From Glaciecola nitratireducens FR1064 (GTDB lineage Bacteria > Pseudomonadota > Gammaproteobacteria > Enterobacterales > Alteromonadaceae), in assembly GCF_000226565.1 (NCBI RefSeq), contig NC_016041.1, positions 2,294,001 through 2,358,000 of the forward strand: a stretch of 64,000 nt of DNA, given 5' to 3'. The notes under the pieces are model-generated. The model was not told the DNA's origin. It was given only the letters and a program-made list of their open reading frames with translations, and searched no databases. Position numbers and translations under genes: made by a program. How positions within the stretch are numbered: the stretch's first letter is position 1; each line of letters begins with the position of its first letter. Positions 1 through 8,766 of this stretch are shown one piece after another.

Positions 1-930
1 TGGAGCAGAGTTTTGCTTAATAACATCAATATACTCCTCTCGGTATAACTTGGCTGTTGGGTAAGTCCAAGTGAAGGTGCTTTCAACTTCCACCGCGGTT
101 CTATAACGGTTTGTGCTGCCCGGATAGCCTAAAACCATGACATAGTCACCCTCATCAACACCTTTAGCATTCACTTTTAGGAACGCTTTATTGCTGTAAG
201 GAATATTGTCTTCGCTATAATCCGCTGGCTTACCATCTTTACCAACGTAGGCACGATAGAATGCCCAATCACCGGTTTGACGAGGCCACTGCCAATTGTC
301 AGTATCGCCACCAAATTTGCCAATACTTGACGGTGGCGCATATGCTAAGCGCACGTCTCTAATGGTCAGTAATTTTATCAACACGTAACTCGCACCGCCA
401 TGAAAACTTGAAACAGAACAACGATAATCATCGTCCGTTTCACACTCAGCAACGAGCTTTTTACGGTTATTTTCAATTGCTTGATAATAATCATTACCAG
501 TCAACTCTGGAGAAATACCGCCGATGACTTTGTTAGTAACATCCGTTAACGACTCTGTGATATATACCCGACTACCAGGTGCTGCCGCCAACTCTTCTTG
601 CTTTGTTTTGGCCACAAAGCCATTAGCGAGTAAATTATTCTTTTCTGAACTATTATGTTGTATCGAACGATACGCACAATGATGATTAGTCACCACCAAA
701 CCTTGATCAGAGATAAAGCTCGCAGTACATCCACCAAGGCTAATTATGGCATTCATTGGGAATTTTGACAGATCAGACATATCATCTGGGTTTAATTTCA
801 ACCCTGCTGCTACGAGTTGCTTTTTGATATCAGGGAGTTGATGCGGCTGCCACATCCCTTCGTCGGCTAGCGCTGCACTGAAGGGTGCAACTAATGTCAG
901 TGCGCATGCACCGATAATCCACTTTTTCAT
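1..930 (-). CDS. S46 family dipeptidyl-peptidase (DPP7/DPP11-like), N-terminal part only
   Basis: The reading frame is open from an ATG at 930 to the left edge, giving 310 residues of a protein that continues outside the window. Residues 1-22 form a typical Sec signal peptide (MKKWIIG..., ending ALA), so the enzyme is exported. The segment GGCTASFISDQGLVVTNHHC is the hallmark of the S46 family, and its second His is the expected catalytic histidine of a chymotrypsin-like fold. The stretch GKFGGDTDNWQWPR further on is also typical. S46 enzymes remove dipeptides from the N-terminus of oligopeptides in the periplasm. Full members are about 700 residues, so the catalytic Ser would lie off the edge. 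The gene stands divergent from the small ORF at 1238. Confidence 0.93.
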   Translation of the reverse strand, partial: MKKWIIGACALTLVAPFSAALADEGMWQPHQLPDIKKQLVAAGLKLNPDDMSDLSKFPMNAIISLGGCTASFISDQGLVVTNHHCAYRSIQHNSSEKNNLLANGFVAKTKQEELAAAPGSRVYITESLTDVTNKVIGGISPELTGNDYYQAIENNRKKLVAECETDDDYRCSVSSFHGGASYVLIKLLTIRDVRLAYAPPSSIGKFGGDTDNWQWPRQTGDWAFYRAYVGKDGKPADYSEDNIPYSNKAFLKVNAKGVDEGDYVMVLGYPGSTNRYRTAVEVESTFTWTYPTAKLYREEYIDVIKQNSAP

Positions 931-1087
931 CTTTTTTCCTTGTGTTTATAACTTGTTTTATTGCGCTTGTATTATTTAGGCAATCTGACATTAGAGAGAC
1001 TGCACATTAGTATCTTCGACGCACAAGCTATCTTTTCAAACGAGTTCTGACAACTACTATTTTGTAAGTTTTTCTTGCTGGATTAAC

Positions 1088-1131
1088 TTGCAATCCTCTG
1101 GCAATCACATAAAATAGACGTCCAGACGTCC
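1088..1131 (+). promoter_or_regulatory. Sigma-70-like promoter with tandem MetJ-like operator
   Basis: A -35-like TTGCAA (1088-1093) and a -10-like TAAAAT (1110-1115) are separated by 16 bases. Directly after the -10 come two contiguous copies of AGACGTCC (1116-1131). The MetJ repressor binds head-to-tail copies of the 8-bp met box AGACGTCT, so this is two boxes with one mismatch each, placed where the transcript should start. Nothing else in this spacer looks like an operator. The promoter reads towards the small ORF at 1238. The other divergent gene, the S46 peptidase, starts 186 bp away on the minus strand. The MetJ assignment is inferred from sequence only. Confidence 0.55.
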
Positions 1132-1237
1132 AAAATACCAGTTATTAAAACGTAGGACTCATAGATATAGTCCGCCAAAGCAGTATGACGGTCTTTTTTT
1201 CTAATAAAAATTGGATGAGCAAAAACGGTGAACAACA

Positions 1238-1432
1238 TTGAATACTGACTATTTAACCGAACAATCTGAAGAAGTTAAGACAACAACAAAATATTATTTT
1301 TCCGCTCTTATGGCAGACGGCTGCTTACAGCAATGGATAGTCAAAGAGTGTCAGAATGAACAAGATTTTCGTGATCACTTAAATCAGCACTACCCATTTC
1401 ATATCTGCCTTTATTGTAGACAAACGACATAG
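1238..1432 (+). CDS. Small hypothetical protein, 64 aa
   Basis: A 64-codon frame begins with TTG at 1238 and ends before the tRNA terminator. The product is acidic at the N-terminus, soluble, has a Trp-containing middle (LQQWIVKEC) and ends with a CLYC pair of cysteines. I do not recognise a family. There is no clear Shine-Dalgarno sequence ahead of the TTG. A seven-T run lies about 40 bases upstream (1194-1200), so the transcript from the MetJ-like promoter might end before reaching it. It could be a real small gene or a chance frame; the only contextual support is the promoter upstream. Confidence 0.35.
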   Translation: MNTDYLTEQSEEVKTTTKYYFSALMADGCLQQWIVKECQNEQDFRDHLNQHYPFHICLYCRQTT

Positions 1433-1471
1433 TCAAATTATCGACAAGAACTAGACGATGTAAAAATTGAG

Positions 1472-1507
1472 CAAAAAAAAGGGTTAGCATCTAATATGCT
1501 AACCCTT
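1472..1507 (-). terminator. Intrinsic terminator after tRNA-Leu
   Basis: A perfect 12-bp inverted repeat (1479-1490 with 1496-1507, arm AAGGGTTAGCAT) has a five-base loop. On the minus strand it is followed by a run of eight U. It lies 8 bases beyond the CCA end of tRNA-Leu and ends the secG-tRNA transcript. Confidence 0.9.
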
Positions 1508-1515
1508 CACTTATT

Positions 1516-1600
1516 TGGTGCGGAAAGGGGGACTCGAACCCCCACGACCTAAGTCACCACCCCCTCAAGATGGCGTGTCTACCAATTCCACCACTTCCGC
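1516..1600 (-). tRNA. leuU: tRNA-Leu (anticodon GAG)
   Basis: On the minus strand the 85 bases fold as a class II tRNA. The acceptor stem is GCGGAAG with TTTCCGC, the D-arm contains GGTAGACAC, and the anticodon stem CCATC/GGTGG closes a loop TTGAGGG with anticodon GAG. A long variable arm is present, and the T-arm GGGGGTTCGAGTCCCCC is followed by discriminator A and an encoded CCA. It reads CUC/CUU leucine codons. Placement just downstream of secG matches leuU in E. coli. Confidence 0.95.
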
Positions 1601-1651
1601 GTTTTACTTTTCGTCGCTATTTCTTGTTATTATTTACTCAAAAACACCCAA

Positions 1652-2041
1652 CTAATTTGGAATATCTTCTTGTTTTTTGTCTTCTTCAGTTGCTGCTGGT
1701 ACATCCGATGCAGCCGGCATCTCAGTGCTTAGTGTCGGAATTTCCGAACTAACTGGCTCTTCTACTACTGGAACCTCGAGATTGTCGAATTCGTCTACTG
1801 TTTCATTTTTACTTGCAGCAATTGAACCTAGAAGTAAGCTGATAACGAAAAAACAAGTCGCTAATACTGCGGTCGTTTTTGTCATAAAATTACCTGAACC
1901 TGACGAACCAAACACAGTATTAGAGCCGCCAGCACCAAACGACGCGCCCATATCAGCGCCTTTACCTTGCTGGATTAAAACAAATCCAATCAATAACAAT
2001 GCAACAACTAAATAACCTACAATTAATACTTGTTCTAACAT
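1652..2041 (-). CDS. secG: Preprotein translocase subunit SecG
   Basis: SecG is the small accessory subunit of the SecYEG inner-membrane channel and helps SecA-driven protein export. The 129-residue product has the usual two transmembrane helices (about residues 5-23 and 56-75). The conserved cytoplasmic loop between them contains QQGKGADMGASFGAG and NTVFGSSGSGNF. After the second helix comes an unusually long acidic tail of about 50 residues rich in Glu, Pro, Val and Ser; E. coli SecG has 110 residues in total. It lies 10 bp after tpiA and directly before tRNA-Leu, a conserved order. Confidence 0.95.
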   Translation of the reverse strand: MLEQVLIVGYLVVALLLIGFVLIQQGKGADMGASFGAGGSNTVFGSSGSGNFMTKTTAVLATCFFVISLLLGSIAASKNETVDEFDNLEVPVVEEPVSSEIPTLSTEMPAASDVPAATEEDKKQEDIPN

Positions 2042-2051
2042 TCTTGCCTCT

Positions 2052-2792
2052 CTAACTTGCCGCTTGGCAAATTGTTGTAAAATCTTCTATTTTTAAGCTG
2101 GCGCCACCAATGAGGCCGCCATCGATATCTGGCTTTGCAAACAACTCTTTGGCGTTTGCAGCATTCACACTACCACCATACAAAAGCCTAACACTTGCGG
2201 CTGCTTGAGTATCTAATGCGGCTAACTCTTTTCGAATAAACGCATGTACCTCTTGCGCTTGCTCCGGGCTTGCTGTTTTGCCCGTTCCAATTGCCCATAT
2301 TGGTTCGTAGGCAATCACTGAATTCTTTATATAATCAGCGCCACATTCGTTGGCTACTGCATCTAGCTGCGCTTTAACAAAAGCGAATACATTACCACTC
2401 TCTCTTACTTCTAAGGGCTCACCAACACATATGATTGGTGTGAGACCCGCTGCTATAGCTGCTTTTACTTTCCTTGCAACTATTTCATTCGATTCCGCAT
2501 GGCCTTCACGTCGCTCTGAGTGTCCGAGAATAACGTATTTACAACCTGCTTCCGAAATCATACCTAACGAAATTTCACCGGTATGCGCACCAGAAGCAAA
2601 CTCGCTTGCATTTTGTGCACCTATATCAAACTCAGCGTGACTGAATTTAGATAAATAAACAGCTGGAGGACATATCACAACGTCAACCGCCGGGTTTGAG
2701 GCCAATTTTAAAGAAAAGGAATCAACTAACTCGTTGCTTCCATTCATTTTCCAATTGCCTGCTACAAAAGGCCTTCTTTTGGAATTTGTCAT
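2052..2792 (-). CDS. tpiA: Triosephosphate isomerase
   Basis: Cytoplasmic glycolytic enzyme interconverting dihydroxyacetone phosphate and glyceraldehyde 3-phosphate. The 246-residue product carries the substrate-binding AGNWKMN (N13, K15), the catalytic His in VILGHSERR (H91) and the catalytic Glu in AYEPIWAIGTGK (E163), followed by the phosphate loop YGGSVN. An upstream in-frame start at 2810 would add six residues. I prefer the ATG at 2792 because GGAGAAAGT sits directly in front of it and because family members begin a few residues before the NWK motif. It lies between glmM and secG, a common place in Alteromonadales. Confidence 0.96.
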   Translation of the reverse strand: MTNSKRRPFVAGNWKMNGSNELVDSFSLKLASNPAVDVVICPPAVYLSKFSHAEFDIGAQNASEFASGAHTGEISLGMISEAGCKYVILGHSERREGHAESNEIVARKVKAAIAAGLTPIICVGEPLEVRESGNVFAFVKAQLDAVANECGADYIKNSVIAYEPIWAIGTGKTASPEQAQEVHAFIRKELAALDTQAAASVRLLYGGSVNAANAKELFAKPDIDGGLIGGASLKIEDFTTICQAAS

Positions 2793-2889
2793 ACTTTCTC
2801 CAAGGCCCACTGCAAAGCGGGCGTGATATTAACTAACCACTCACAATTATACAAGTATCAGTTTGTTAAATACGTAATAAGTTGAGTTC

Positions 2890-4230
2890 TTATGATGCTT
2901 TTTTAACCACTTCGGCAATTTTTTCAGCCCAGAAGTCACTTAGGCCCTTATCAATCGCCTCAACCATGACTCTAATAAGAGGTTCGGTTCCGCTTTTGCG
3001 TAAAAGCACACGACCTGCATCACCCATTTCCTCTTCTGCTTGAATAACAATGGCCTTAACTTTATCAGATTCAAGCGGATTTTTGCTTGGGTCAGCAAAC
3101 TTGACGTTAATAAGGCGCTGGGGGAACCGAGTAAACCCAGAATTTAATACGCTTAATTTCATATTTGAACGCAACATTGCTGCAATTACTTGCAGCCCAG
3201 CAACAATGCCATCCCCCGTCGAAGCTAGGCTCAAATTAAGTACGTGCCCTGAATTTTCACCACCAATTTTCCACCCTTTTTCAAGCAGCATCTCCATTAC
3301 ATAACGATCACCAACGTTGGCGCGTGCGAATGGAATACCCAGTTTTTCGAGCGCGACTTCCATGCCTAAATTAGACATTTTAGTGCCCACAACACCACCT
3401 TGCAGTTGACCGTGCTTCATGGCTTCACGAGCGATAATGAAAATTATTTCATCACCATCAATCACGTTGCCCTTCTCATCCACCATCATTATTCTGTCGC
3501 CATCACCATCTAGCGCGAAACCAATATCTGCTTTATGCTCTTTAACCGCCTCAACTGCGGCGCGCATAGATGTCGCGCCAACCTGATGATTTATATTTAT
3601 GCCGTTGGGTGAGGTTCCTATCTCAATAACTTCAGCACCCAGTTCTGCCAGCACGTCAGGCGCAATATGGTAAGTTGCACCGTGAGCGCAGTCGACCACA
3701 ATTTTCAGTCCTTTAAGCGACAGATCGGACGGGAATGTGCCTTTGCAATATTCGATATAACGCCCAGCAGCATCGTTAATTCGAGTCGCTTTACCTAACT
3801 TATCAGACTCAACACAAACCATGGGTAATTCAAGCTGTGCTTCAATTGCAAGTTCGATCTTATCGTCTAGTTTATGTCCTGTAGATGAGAAAAACTTTAT
3901 GCCGTTGTCATAGTAAGGGTTATGCGAAGCACTGATGACAATACCCGCCTCTGAACGGAAGGTTTTTGTTAAATACGCTATAGCTGGAGTGGGCATTGGA
4001 CCTAATAGCCCGATATTAATCCCTGCAGCTGAAAGTCCTGCTTCCAGCGCTGATTCAAGCATATAGCCAGAAATTCGAGTATCTTTACCAATGAGGACTT
4101 TGTTGGTACCGTGCCCTGCCAATACTTTGCCAGCGGCGTAACCTAACTTCATTACAAATTCAGGATTGATGGCGCTCTCGCCAACCTTACCCCTGATCCC
4201 ATCGGTGCCAAAATACTTTCGTTCTGTCAT
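2890..4230 (-). CDS. glmM: Phosphoglucosamine mutase
   Basis: Converts glucosamine 6-phosphate to glucosamine 1-phosphate, the branch into UDP-GlcNAc for peptidoglycan and LPS. The 446-residue length is typical. The N-terminus [13 protein letters not shown], the phosphoserine loop [12 protein letters not shown] (active S102), the metal site DGDGDR (241-246) and the C-terminal phosphate-binding [12 protein letters not shown] are all present. It follows folP by 18 bp, as in E. coli (ftsH-folP-glmM-secG). Confidence 0.97.
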   Translation of the reverse strand: MTERKYFGTDGIRGKVGESAINPEFVMKLGYAAGKVLAGHGTNKVLIGKDTRISGYMLESALEAGLSAAGINIGLLGPMPTPAIAYLTKTFRSEAGIVISASHNPYYDNGIKFFSSTGHKLDDKIELAIEAQLELPMVCVESDKLGKATRINDAAGRYIEYCKGTFPSDLSLKGLKIVVDCAHGATYHIAPDVLAELGAEVIEIGTSPNGININHQVGATSMRAAVEAVKEHKADIGFALDGDGDRIMMVDEKGNVIDGDEIIFIIAREAMKHGQLQGGVVGTKMSNLGMEVALEKLGIPFARANVGDRYVMEMLLEKGWKIGGENSGHVLNLSLASTGDGIVAGLQVIAAMLRSNMKLSVLNSGFTRFPQRLINVKFADPSKNPLESDKVKAIVIQAEEEMGDAGRVLLRKSGTEPLIRVMVEAIDKGLSDFWAEKIAEVVKKAS

Positions 4231-4248
4231 ACAACTTCCTTTACGTTT

Positions 4249-5085
4249 TTATTCTATGCTTTGTAATTTATTCACGATCTTGATGGCGTCCATTGTCTCA
4301 ACAACATCGTGTACTCTAATAATTTCAACGCCTGCTGTAGCGGCAATAGTAGCAGTGGCAATATTTCCTGCCAACCTTTGATTAACTTCTCGATTCAATA
4401 AATTGCCAATCATAGACTTTCTCGACATGCCGACCAGCACAGGTATTTTGAATCTATTGAATTGTTGTATATGTTTCAAAAGTTGATAATTGTGGTCAAG
4501 TGTCTTACCAAAACCAAAGCCGGGGTCAATCAGAATATACCGTCGTTCGAGTCCCGCCTTCTCACATTCTTCAATGCGTTGTTCGAAAAAATCCATCACC
4601 TCTTCAACGACACCGTGGTACTGGGGCTTATCTTGCATGCTTAGGGGTTCGCCCTGCATATGCATCAAACAGCTGGGCACATTGAAGTCTTTCGCCGCAT
4701 TGATGGCGGCGCGCAGAGCTCCCTCATTTCTTAAAGCTCTGACGTCATTAATCATACCCGCACCACTTTGCACGGCTTCGGTCATCACCTGCGCCTTGCT
4801 GGTATCAACCGATACCACCACATCAAGTTCATTACTTATTTTTTCAATCACTGGAATAACGCGATCAAGCTCTTCATTTAAGGCGACCGCTTTGGCGCCC
4901 GGACGCGTCGACTCCCCCCCTACATCGATAAATGTTGCACCCGCTTTTACCATCGACTCAGCCTGACGAATTGCTAACTCAAGCTCGCTAAACTTGCCAC
5001 CATCCGAAAATGAATCAGGGGTGACGTTTAATATACCCATCACTTTTGGCGTATCAAATATAACCTGACGATTTCTAAAGTTCAT
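4249..5085 (-). CDS. folP: Dihydropteroate synthase
   Basis: Joins 6-hydroxymethyl-dihydropterin pyrophosphate and p-aminobenzoate to make dihydropteroate in folate synthesis; it is the sulfonamide target. Both family signatures are visible: MGILNVTPDSFSDGG near residue 16 and FIDVGGESTRPGA near residue 55. DPGFGFGKT and the C-terminal IRVHDV follow. I give the ATG at 5085 (278 aa). A TTG at 5103 with AAGGA upstream would add six residues (MIRTHT) and cannot be excluded. It is separated from ftsH by an intrinsic terminator, so it probably has its own promoter or depends on read-through. Confidence 0.95.
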   Translation of the reverse strand: MNFRNRQVIFDTPKVMGILNVTPDSFSDGGKFSELELAIRQAESMVKAGATFIDVGGESTRPGAKAVALNEELDRVIPVIEKISNELDVVVSVDTSKAQVMTEAVQSGAGMINDVRALRNEGALRAAINAAKDFNVPSCLMHMQGEPLSMQDKPQYHGVVEEVMDFFEQRIEECEKAGLERRYILIDPGFGFGKTLDHNYQLLKHIQQFNRFKIPVLVGMSRKSMIGNLLNREVNQRLAGNIATATIAATAGVEIIRVHDVVETMDAIKIVNKLQSIE

Positions 5086-5181
5086 TGTATGTGTTCGAAT
5101 CAAAGTTTATCGTTCCTTAAATTCACTGAAAATGGAATCCTTTGTATTACATTTCAGGCGTTTTGCATTATTCATTTTTTA

Positions 5182-5214
5182 CATAAAAAAAACGCCGGTA
5201 TCAACCAGCGTTTT
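5182..5214 (-). terminator. Intrinsic terminator downstream of ftsH
   Basis: Arms AAAACGC-GGT (5189-5199) and ACC-GCGTTTT (5204-5214) form a stem with one mismatch and an ATCA loop. On the minus strand it is followed by a run of eight U. It lies 20 bp after the ftsH stop codon. Confidence 0.85.
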
Positions 5215-5233
5215 CTACTCTCAGCAATTGGGA

Positions 5234-7165
5234 TTAGTGAGTTACATCACTTGTGTCACTATCTGGCGCATCTTTTGCTTCACCGCCAGCATTGATCGAC
5301 GCTCCACCTGATGGCTTGTCAGAACCAGCTTTGTCGTCTGTTTCCCAATCAGCAGGAGGACGAACTTCGACGCGATTCATTAAGTCATCAATTTGTTTAG
5401 CATCAATCGTCTCATATTTCATGAGTGCATCTTTCATCGCTTCAAGAACATCGAGGTTGTCTCTTAAAATTTTCTCTGCAGCGGCATAGTTGCGGTCAAT
5501 AAGTAAACGAATTTCAGCGTCAATGTCTCGCACGGTTTCTGCAGACTTCGGCTTACCGCTTCCGCCCATAAACATTTCGTTTTCTTCATCTTCGTAGTTT
5601 ATTGGTCCCATTTTAGGTGATAGACCCCAAGAGGTAACCATTTTACGTGCAATGTTCGTTGCCCGCTCAATATCGTTCGACGCACCAGTGGTAACACCAG
5701 CCTCACCTAAAGTAATTACCTCCGCAATACGGCCTCCGAATAATGTCGCGATACGTGACTCTAACTCTTCTCTTGAGTTGCTATACTTGTCCTGTTCCGG
5801 CAGATACATCGTCACGCCCAGAGCGCGTCCACGAGGGATAATAGACACTTTGTAAACAGGGTCATGCTTAGGCACCAGTCGCCCTACAATGGCATGACCA
5901 GCTTCGTGATAAGCAGTATTTGTTTTCTCTTCTTCCGACATGACCATGCTCTTGCGTTCAGAACCCATCATGATTTTGTCTTTTGCCTTGTCAAACTCTT
6001 CCATGCTGACTACGCGTTTGTTTGTGCGAGCAGCAAATAGAGCAGCTTCGTTTACAAGGTTGGCTAAGTCAGCGCCAGAGAAACCAGGCGTTCCGCGAGC
6101 GATTAAAGATGCTACAACATTGTCGCCTAGCGGCACTTTGCGCATATGTACTTTTAGAATTTGCTCACGACCACGAATATCCGGCAAACCAACCATCACT
6201 TGACGGTCGAAACGACCAGGGCGCAATAACGCTGGATCCAGAACATCAGGACGGTTTGTCGCCGCAATAACGATGATCCCCTCGTGACCTTCGAAGCCAT
6301 CCATTTCAACCAGCATTTGGTTCAACGTTTGCTCGCGCTCATCATGACCGCCACCGTGACCCGCGCCACGCTTGCGACCAACGGCATCAATCTCATCGAT
6401 GAATATAATACAGGGTGACGATTTTTTAGCTTGGTCGAACATATCGCGTACACGAGATGCACCAACGCCCACAAACATTTCTACAAAGTCAGAACCTGAT
6501 ATACTGAAGAAAGGAACCTTTGCTTCACCAGCAATCGCTTTAGCCAGCAACGTTTTACCCGTTCCTGGAGGACCAACCATAAGTACGCCCTTCGGTATTT
6601 TACCGCCTAGCTTCTGAAACTTCGTAGGATCGCGCAAGAAGTCTACCAATTCGCTAACATCTTCCTTCGCTTCATCACAGCCAGCCACGTCGGCAAACGT
6701 CGTCTTGATTTGGTCTTCGCCAAGCAGTCTTGCCTTGCTTTTTCCAAATGACATAGCGCCTTTGCCGCCACCGCCCTGCATTTGTCGCATAAAGAAAATC
6801 CATACGCCGATAAGCAGAAGCATTGGAAACCAATTTATGAAGATTGATGCTAGGAACGACTGCTCTTCAGGTTTTTTCCCCGACACAATCACATTGCCTT
6901 GCATTAACAATTCATCCATCAACTTCATGTCTAAATATGGGATCTGCGTAACAAATGCATCATTGTTGTTACGTACACCGCTAATTTCGTTGGTGCTTTG
7001 GTCAATCGTAACTTCTCTAATGTCGCCACGTTTAACTTGCTCTAGGAACGTCGAATACGCAAGCTTGTTTGTTGCACTTTCTCCGCCGGATATATTTTGA
7101 AACACCATCATTAGCACTACTGCTATGACGAGCCATAAAATGAGATTTTTTGCCATGTCGCTCAA
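5234..7165 (-). CDS. ftsH: ATP-dependent zinc metalloprotease FtsH
   Basis: Hexameric inner-membrane AAA+ protease that degrades membrane proteins and soluble targets such as LpxC and sigma-32. Order of parts: first transmembrane helix (about 7-25), periplasmic domain, second helix (about 103-122), AAA+ domain with Walker A GPPGTGKT and Walker [10 protein letters not shown], then the zinc site HEAGH and the C-terminal peptidase. Length (643) matches E. coli. The start is TTG (MSDMAKN...) with AGAGG at good spacing; ATG three codons later (MAKNLIL, 7156) is the start used in E. coli and is equally possible. The Gly/Asp/Ser-rich tail is normal for the family. Confidence 0.97.
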   Translation of the reverse strand: MSDMAKNLILWLVIAVVLMMVFQNISGGESATNKLAYSTFLEQVKRGDIREVTIDQSTNEISGVRNNNDAFVTQIPYLDMKLMDELLMQGNVIVSGKKPEEQSFLASIFINWFPMLLLIGVWIFFMRQMQGGGGKGAMSFGKSKARLLGEDQIKTTFADVAGCDEAKEDVSELVDFLRDPTKFQKLGGKIPKGVLMVGPPGTGKTLLAKAIAGEAKVPFFSISGSDFVEMFVGVGASRVRDMFDQAKKSSPCIIFIDEIDAVGRKRGAGHGGGHDEREQTLNQMLVEMDGFEGHEGIIVIAATNRPDVLDPALLRPGRFDRQVMVGLPDIRGREQILKVHMRKVPLGDNVVASLIARGTPGFSGADLANLVNEAALFAARTNKRVVSMEEFDKAKDKIMMGSERKSMVMSEEEKTNTAYHEAGHAIVGRLVPKHDPVYKVSIIPRGRALGVTMYLPEQDKYSNSREELESRIATLFGGRIAEVITLGEAGVTTGASNDIERATNIARKMVTSWGLSPKMGPINYEDEENEMFMGGSGKPKSAETVRDIDAEIRLLIDRNYAAAEKILRDNLDVLEAMKDALMKYETIDAKQIDDLMNRVEVRPPADWETDDKAGSDKPSGGASINAGGEAKDAPDSDTSDVTH

Positions 7166-7547
7166 CGCTGCTTACCTCTAATAAAAATGAATCTTGGATT
7201 GTTCATTACACATCTATACGCTTAATAAGGAAGAATAGATGTAAATGAGATTACTATAATTTAAAAACCTTCGCCACAAGATACCCTTCTCATCATCTCG
7301 TTGGCATGAATCTTTTTGCATGCAAAGCCACTAACAAAGCCTCTTTCACCGTATCCTACGTTGTCATCGTAGTTCACGCTGATGAATTTATCCACCCATA
7401 ACTACGCTTGAATTGCTCGTTACTGTTTACACTGTGTTTCTTTTTTTGTACACAATCGTGAAACTGATTAGGAATGTTGTATAGATAGAGGTAGAATACA
7501 TTTTTTCAAGGTGTTTAACACAAACTAATCGTTACAAAAGATAACAA
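7166..7547. other. Divergent spacer ftsH / yhbY; no rlmE gene
   Basis: 382 bases between ftsH (minus) and yhbY (plus). In E. coli and relatives rlmE (ftsJ), about 630 bp, sits here directly before ftsH, but no frame of that size exists. On the minus strand a 44-codon frame at 7261-7395 ends in CGEGF and faintly recalls the VFQGEGF segment of RlmE; it may be a remnant or chance. A hairpin with 8-bp arms (ACATCTAT at 7210-7217, ATAGATGT at 7235-7242) lies about 45 bases ahead of the ftsH start and would be in its leader. Nothing else is recognisable. Confidence 0.5.
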
Positions 7548-7844
7548 ATGAATTTATCAAATAAACAAAAGCAATATTTAAAAGGCCTAGCGCACCCATT
7601 GAAACCGGTTGTCCAGCTAGGGAATAACGGATTGACTGAAGGTGTTTTAGCCGAAATAGAGAACGCGCTCAGTTTTCACGAGTTAATAAAAGTAAAAGTG
7701 CCAAGTGATGACAAAGAAGAAAAACAGCTCATTATGGAAGCTATCATAGGCGAGACAAACGCAGTGCAAGTTCAAGCTATTGGACATGTTTTGGTGATGT
7801 ATCGTCAAAGTGATGAGAAAAAAATCAGTATTCCAAAGCGATAA
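7548..7844 (+). CDS. yhbY: CRM-domain RNA-binding protein YhbY
   Basis: A 98-residue single CRM domain protein that associates with pre-50S ribosomal particles and assists assembly. The start MNLSNKQKQYLKGLAHPLKP, the GNNGLTEGVLAEIENAL segment and the basic strand KVKVPSDDKEEK are typical, and the length equals E. coli YhbY (97). It is divergent from ftsH as in E. coli, except that rlmE is missing between them. The ribosome-binding site is weak (AAAAGATAACAA before the ATG). Confidence 0.93.
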   Translation: MNLSNKQKQYLKGLAHPLKPVVQLGNNGLTEGVLAEIENALSFHELIKVKVPSDDKEEKQLIMEAIIGETNAVQVQAIGHVLVMYRQSDEKKISIPKR

Positions 7845-7945
7845 GCGCCTTCTTTTACAAATAACGTATTATAAATATTTACAAACACTCAGGTGAAGCT
7901 GCTTGAGTGCATAAACTCATCAAAAAATAATAATGTGAGGCCTAC

Positions 7946-8728
7946 ATGACGACAGATAATACAAATACAATAGCAATAGTTACGGGCGGATGCTCAGGAC
8001 TAGGGCATGCCACCGCCAAAGTGCTGCGAGAAGCCGGTTACCATCTTGCTATATTTGATTTAAATGAAGCGTTAGGTAAACAACGCGTTAGCGAATTTGG
8101 CGACAATTTTTGTACGTTTTATAAAGTAGATGTAACCAATGACGCAAGTGTAGAAGCAGCTGTTGCTGAAGTCGCGAAAGGCGACTTAGAAATACGTCTT
8201 TGCGTAAATTGCGCAGGTGTTGCTCCGGCGAAGCGCACCCTAGACCGTGAAGGCGAAGCAATGCCCTTAGTCAACTTTAAATCAGTAATTGATATTAATT
8301 TAATCGGTACCTTTAATGTCGCTCGTGTCGCCGCCAGCGCTATGGCAAAAAATGCGCCTTTAGGTGAAGCAAATGAACGGGGCTTAATTGTTAATACAGC
8401 CTCAGTTGCTGGTTATGAAGGTCAAATAGGACAAACGGCCTACGCTGCAAGTAAAGGCGGTATTATTGGTTTGTGTTTACCGATGGCAAGAGATTTAGCA
8501 CCGCTTGGCATTCGAGTGAATACAATAGCACCAGGCGTAATGGGTACGCCAATGTTACTCGCAATGCCGGATAAAGTTCAGGAAGCCTTAGTACAAAATG
8601 TGCAGTTTCCAAAGCGTTTAGGTTTACCAGAAGAGTTCGGAAAGCTGGTGCTACATATGGCAAATAACGCTTACTTAAACGGCGAAACCGTGCGTTTAGA
8701 CGGCGCGTTGAGAATGCCGCCTAAATAG
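7946..8728 (+). CDS. Short-chain dehydrogenase, 3-hydroxyacyl-CoA dehydrogenase type 2-like
   Basis: Classical 260-residue SDR with NAD(P)-binding TGGCSGLG (13-20), the NCAG motif (88-91) and catalytic S153, Y166 and K170. The overall pattern (GHATAKVLREAG, SVIDINLIGTFNVAR, PGVMGTPMLLAMP, FPKRLGLPEEFGKLV) resembles HSD17B10-type enzymes that oxidise 3-hydroxyacyl-CoA or 2-methyl-3-hydroxybutyryl-CoA. An acidic residue after the second strand (FDLN, D38) suggests NAD preference. A GTGAGG ribosome-binding site precedes the ATG. It appears monocistronic and converges with the Lon-like gene. The exact substrate cannot be read from sequence. Confidence 0.85.
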   Translation: MTTDNTNTIAIVTGGCSGLGHATAKVLREAGYHLAIFDLNEALGKQRVSEFGDNFCTFYKVDVTNDASVEAAVAEVAKGDLEIRLCVNCAGVAPAKRTLDREGEAMPLVNFKSVIDINLIGTFNVARVAASAMAKNAPLGEANERGLIVNTASVAGYEGQIGQTAYAASKGGIIGLCLPMARDLAPLGIRVNTIAPGVMGTPMLLAMPDKVQEALVQNVQFPKRLGLPEEFGKLVLHMANNAYLNGETVRLDGALRMPPK

Positions 8729-8766
8729 TCAAAACAGAGCGGCTTGGCGCAATACGTCTAGCTGCC

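Noticed and set aside
1677-2015. Plus-strand frame of 112 codons
   Set aside because: Lies antisense to secG, which is clearly the real gene.
4490-4966. Plus-strand frame of 158 codons
   Set aside because: Antisense shadow of folP; no ribosome-binding site or family features.
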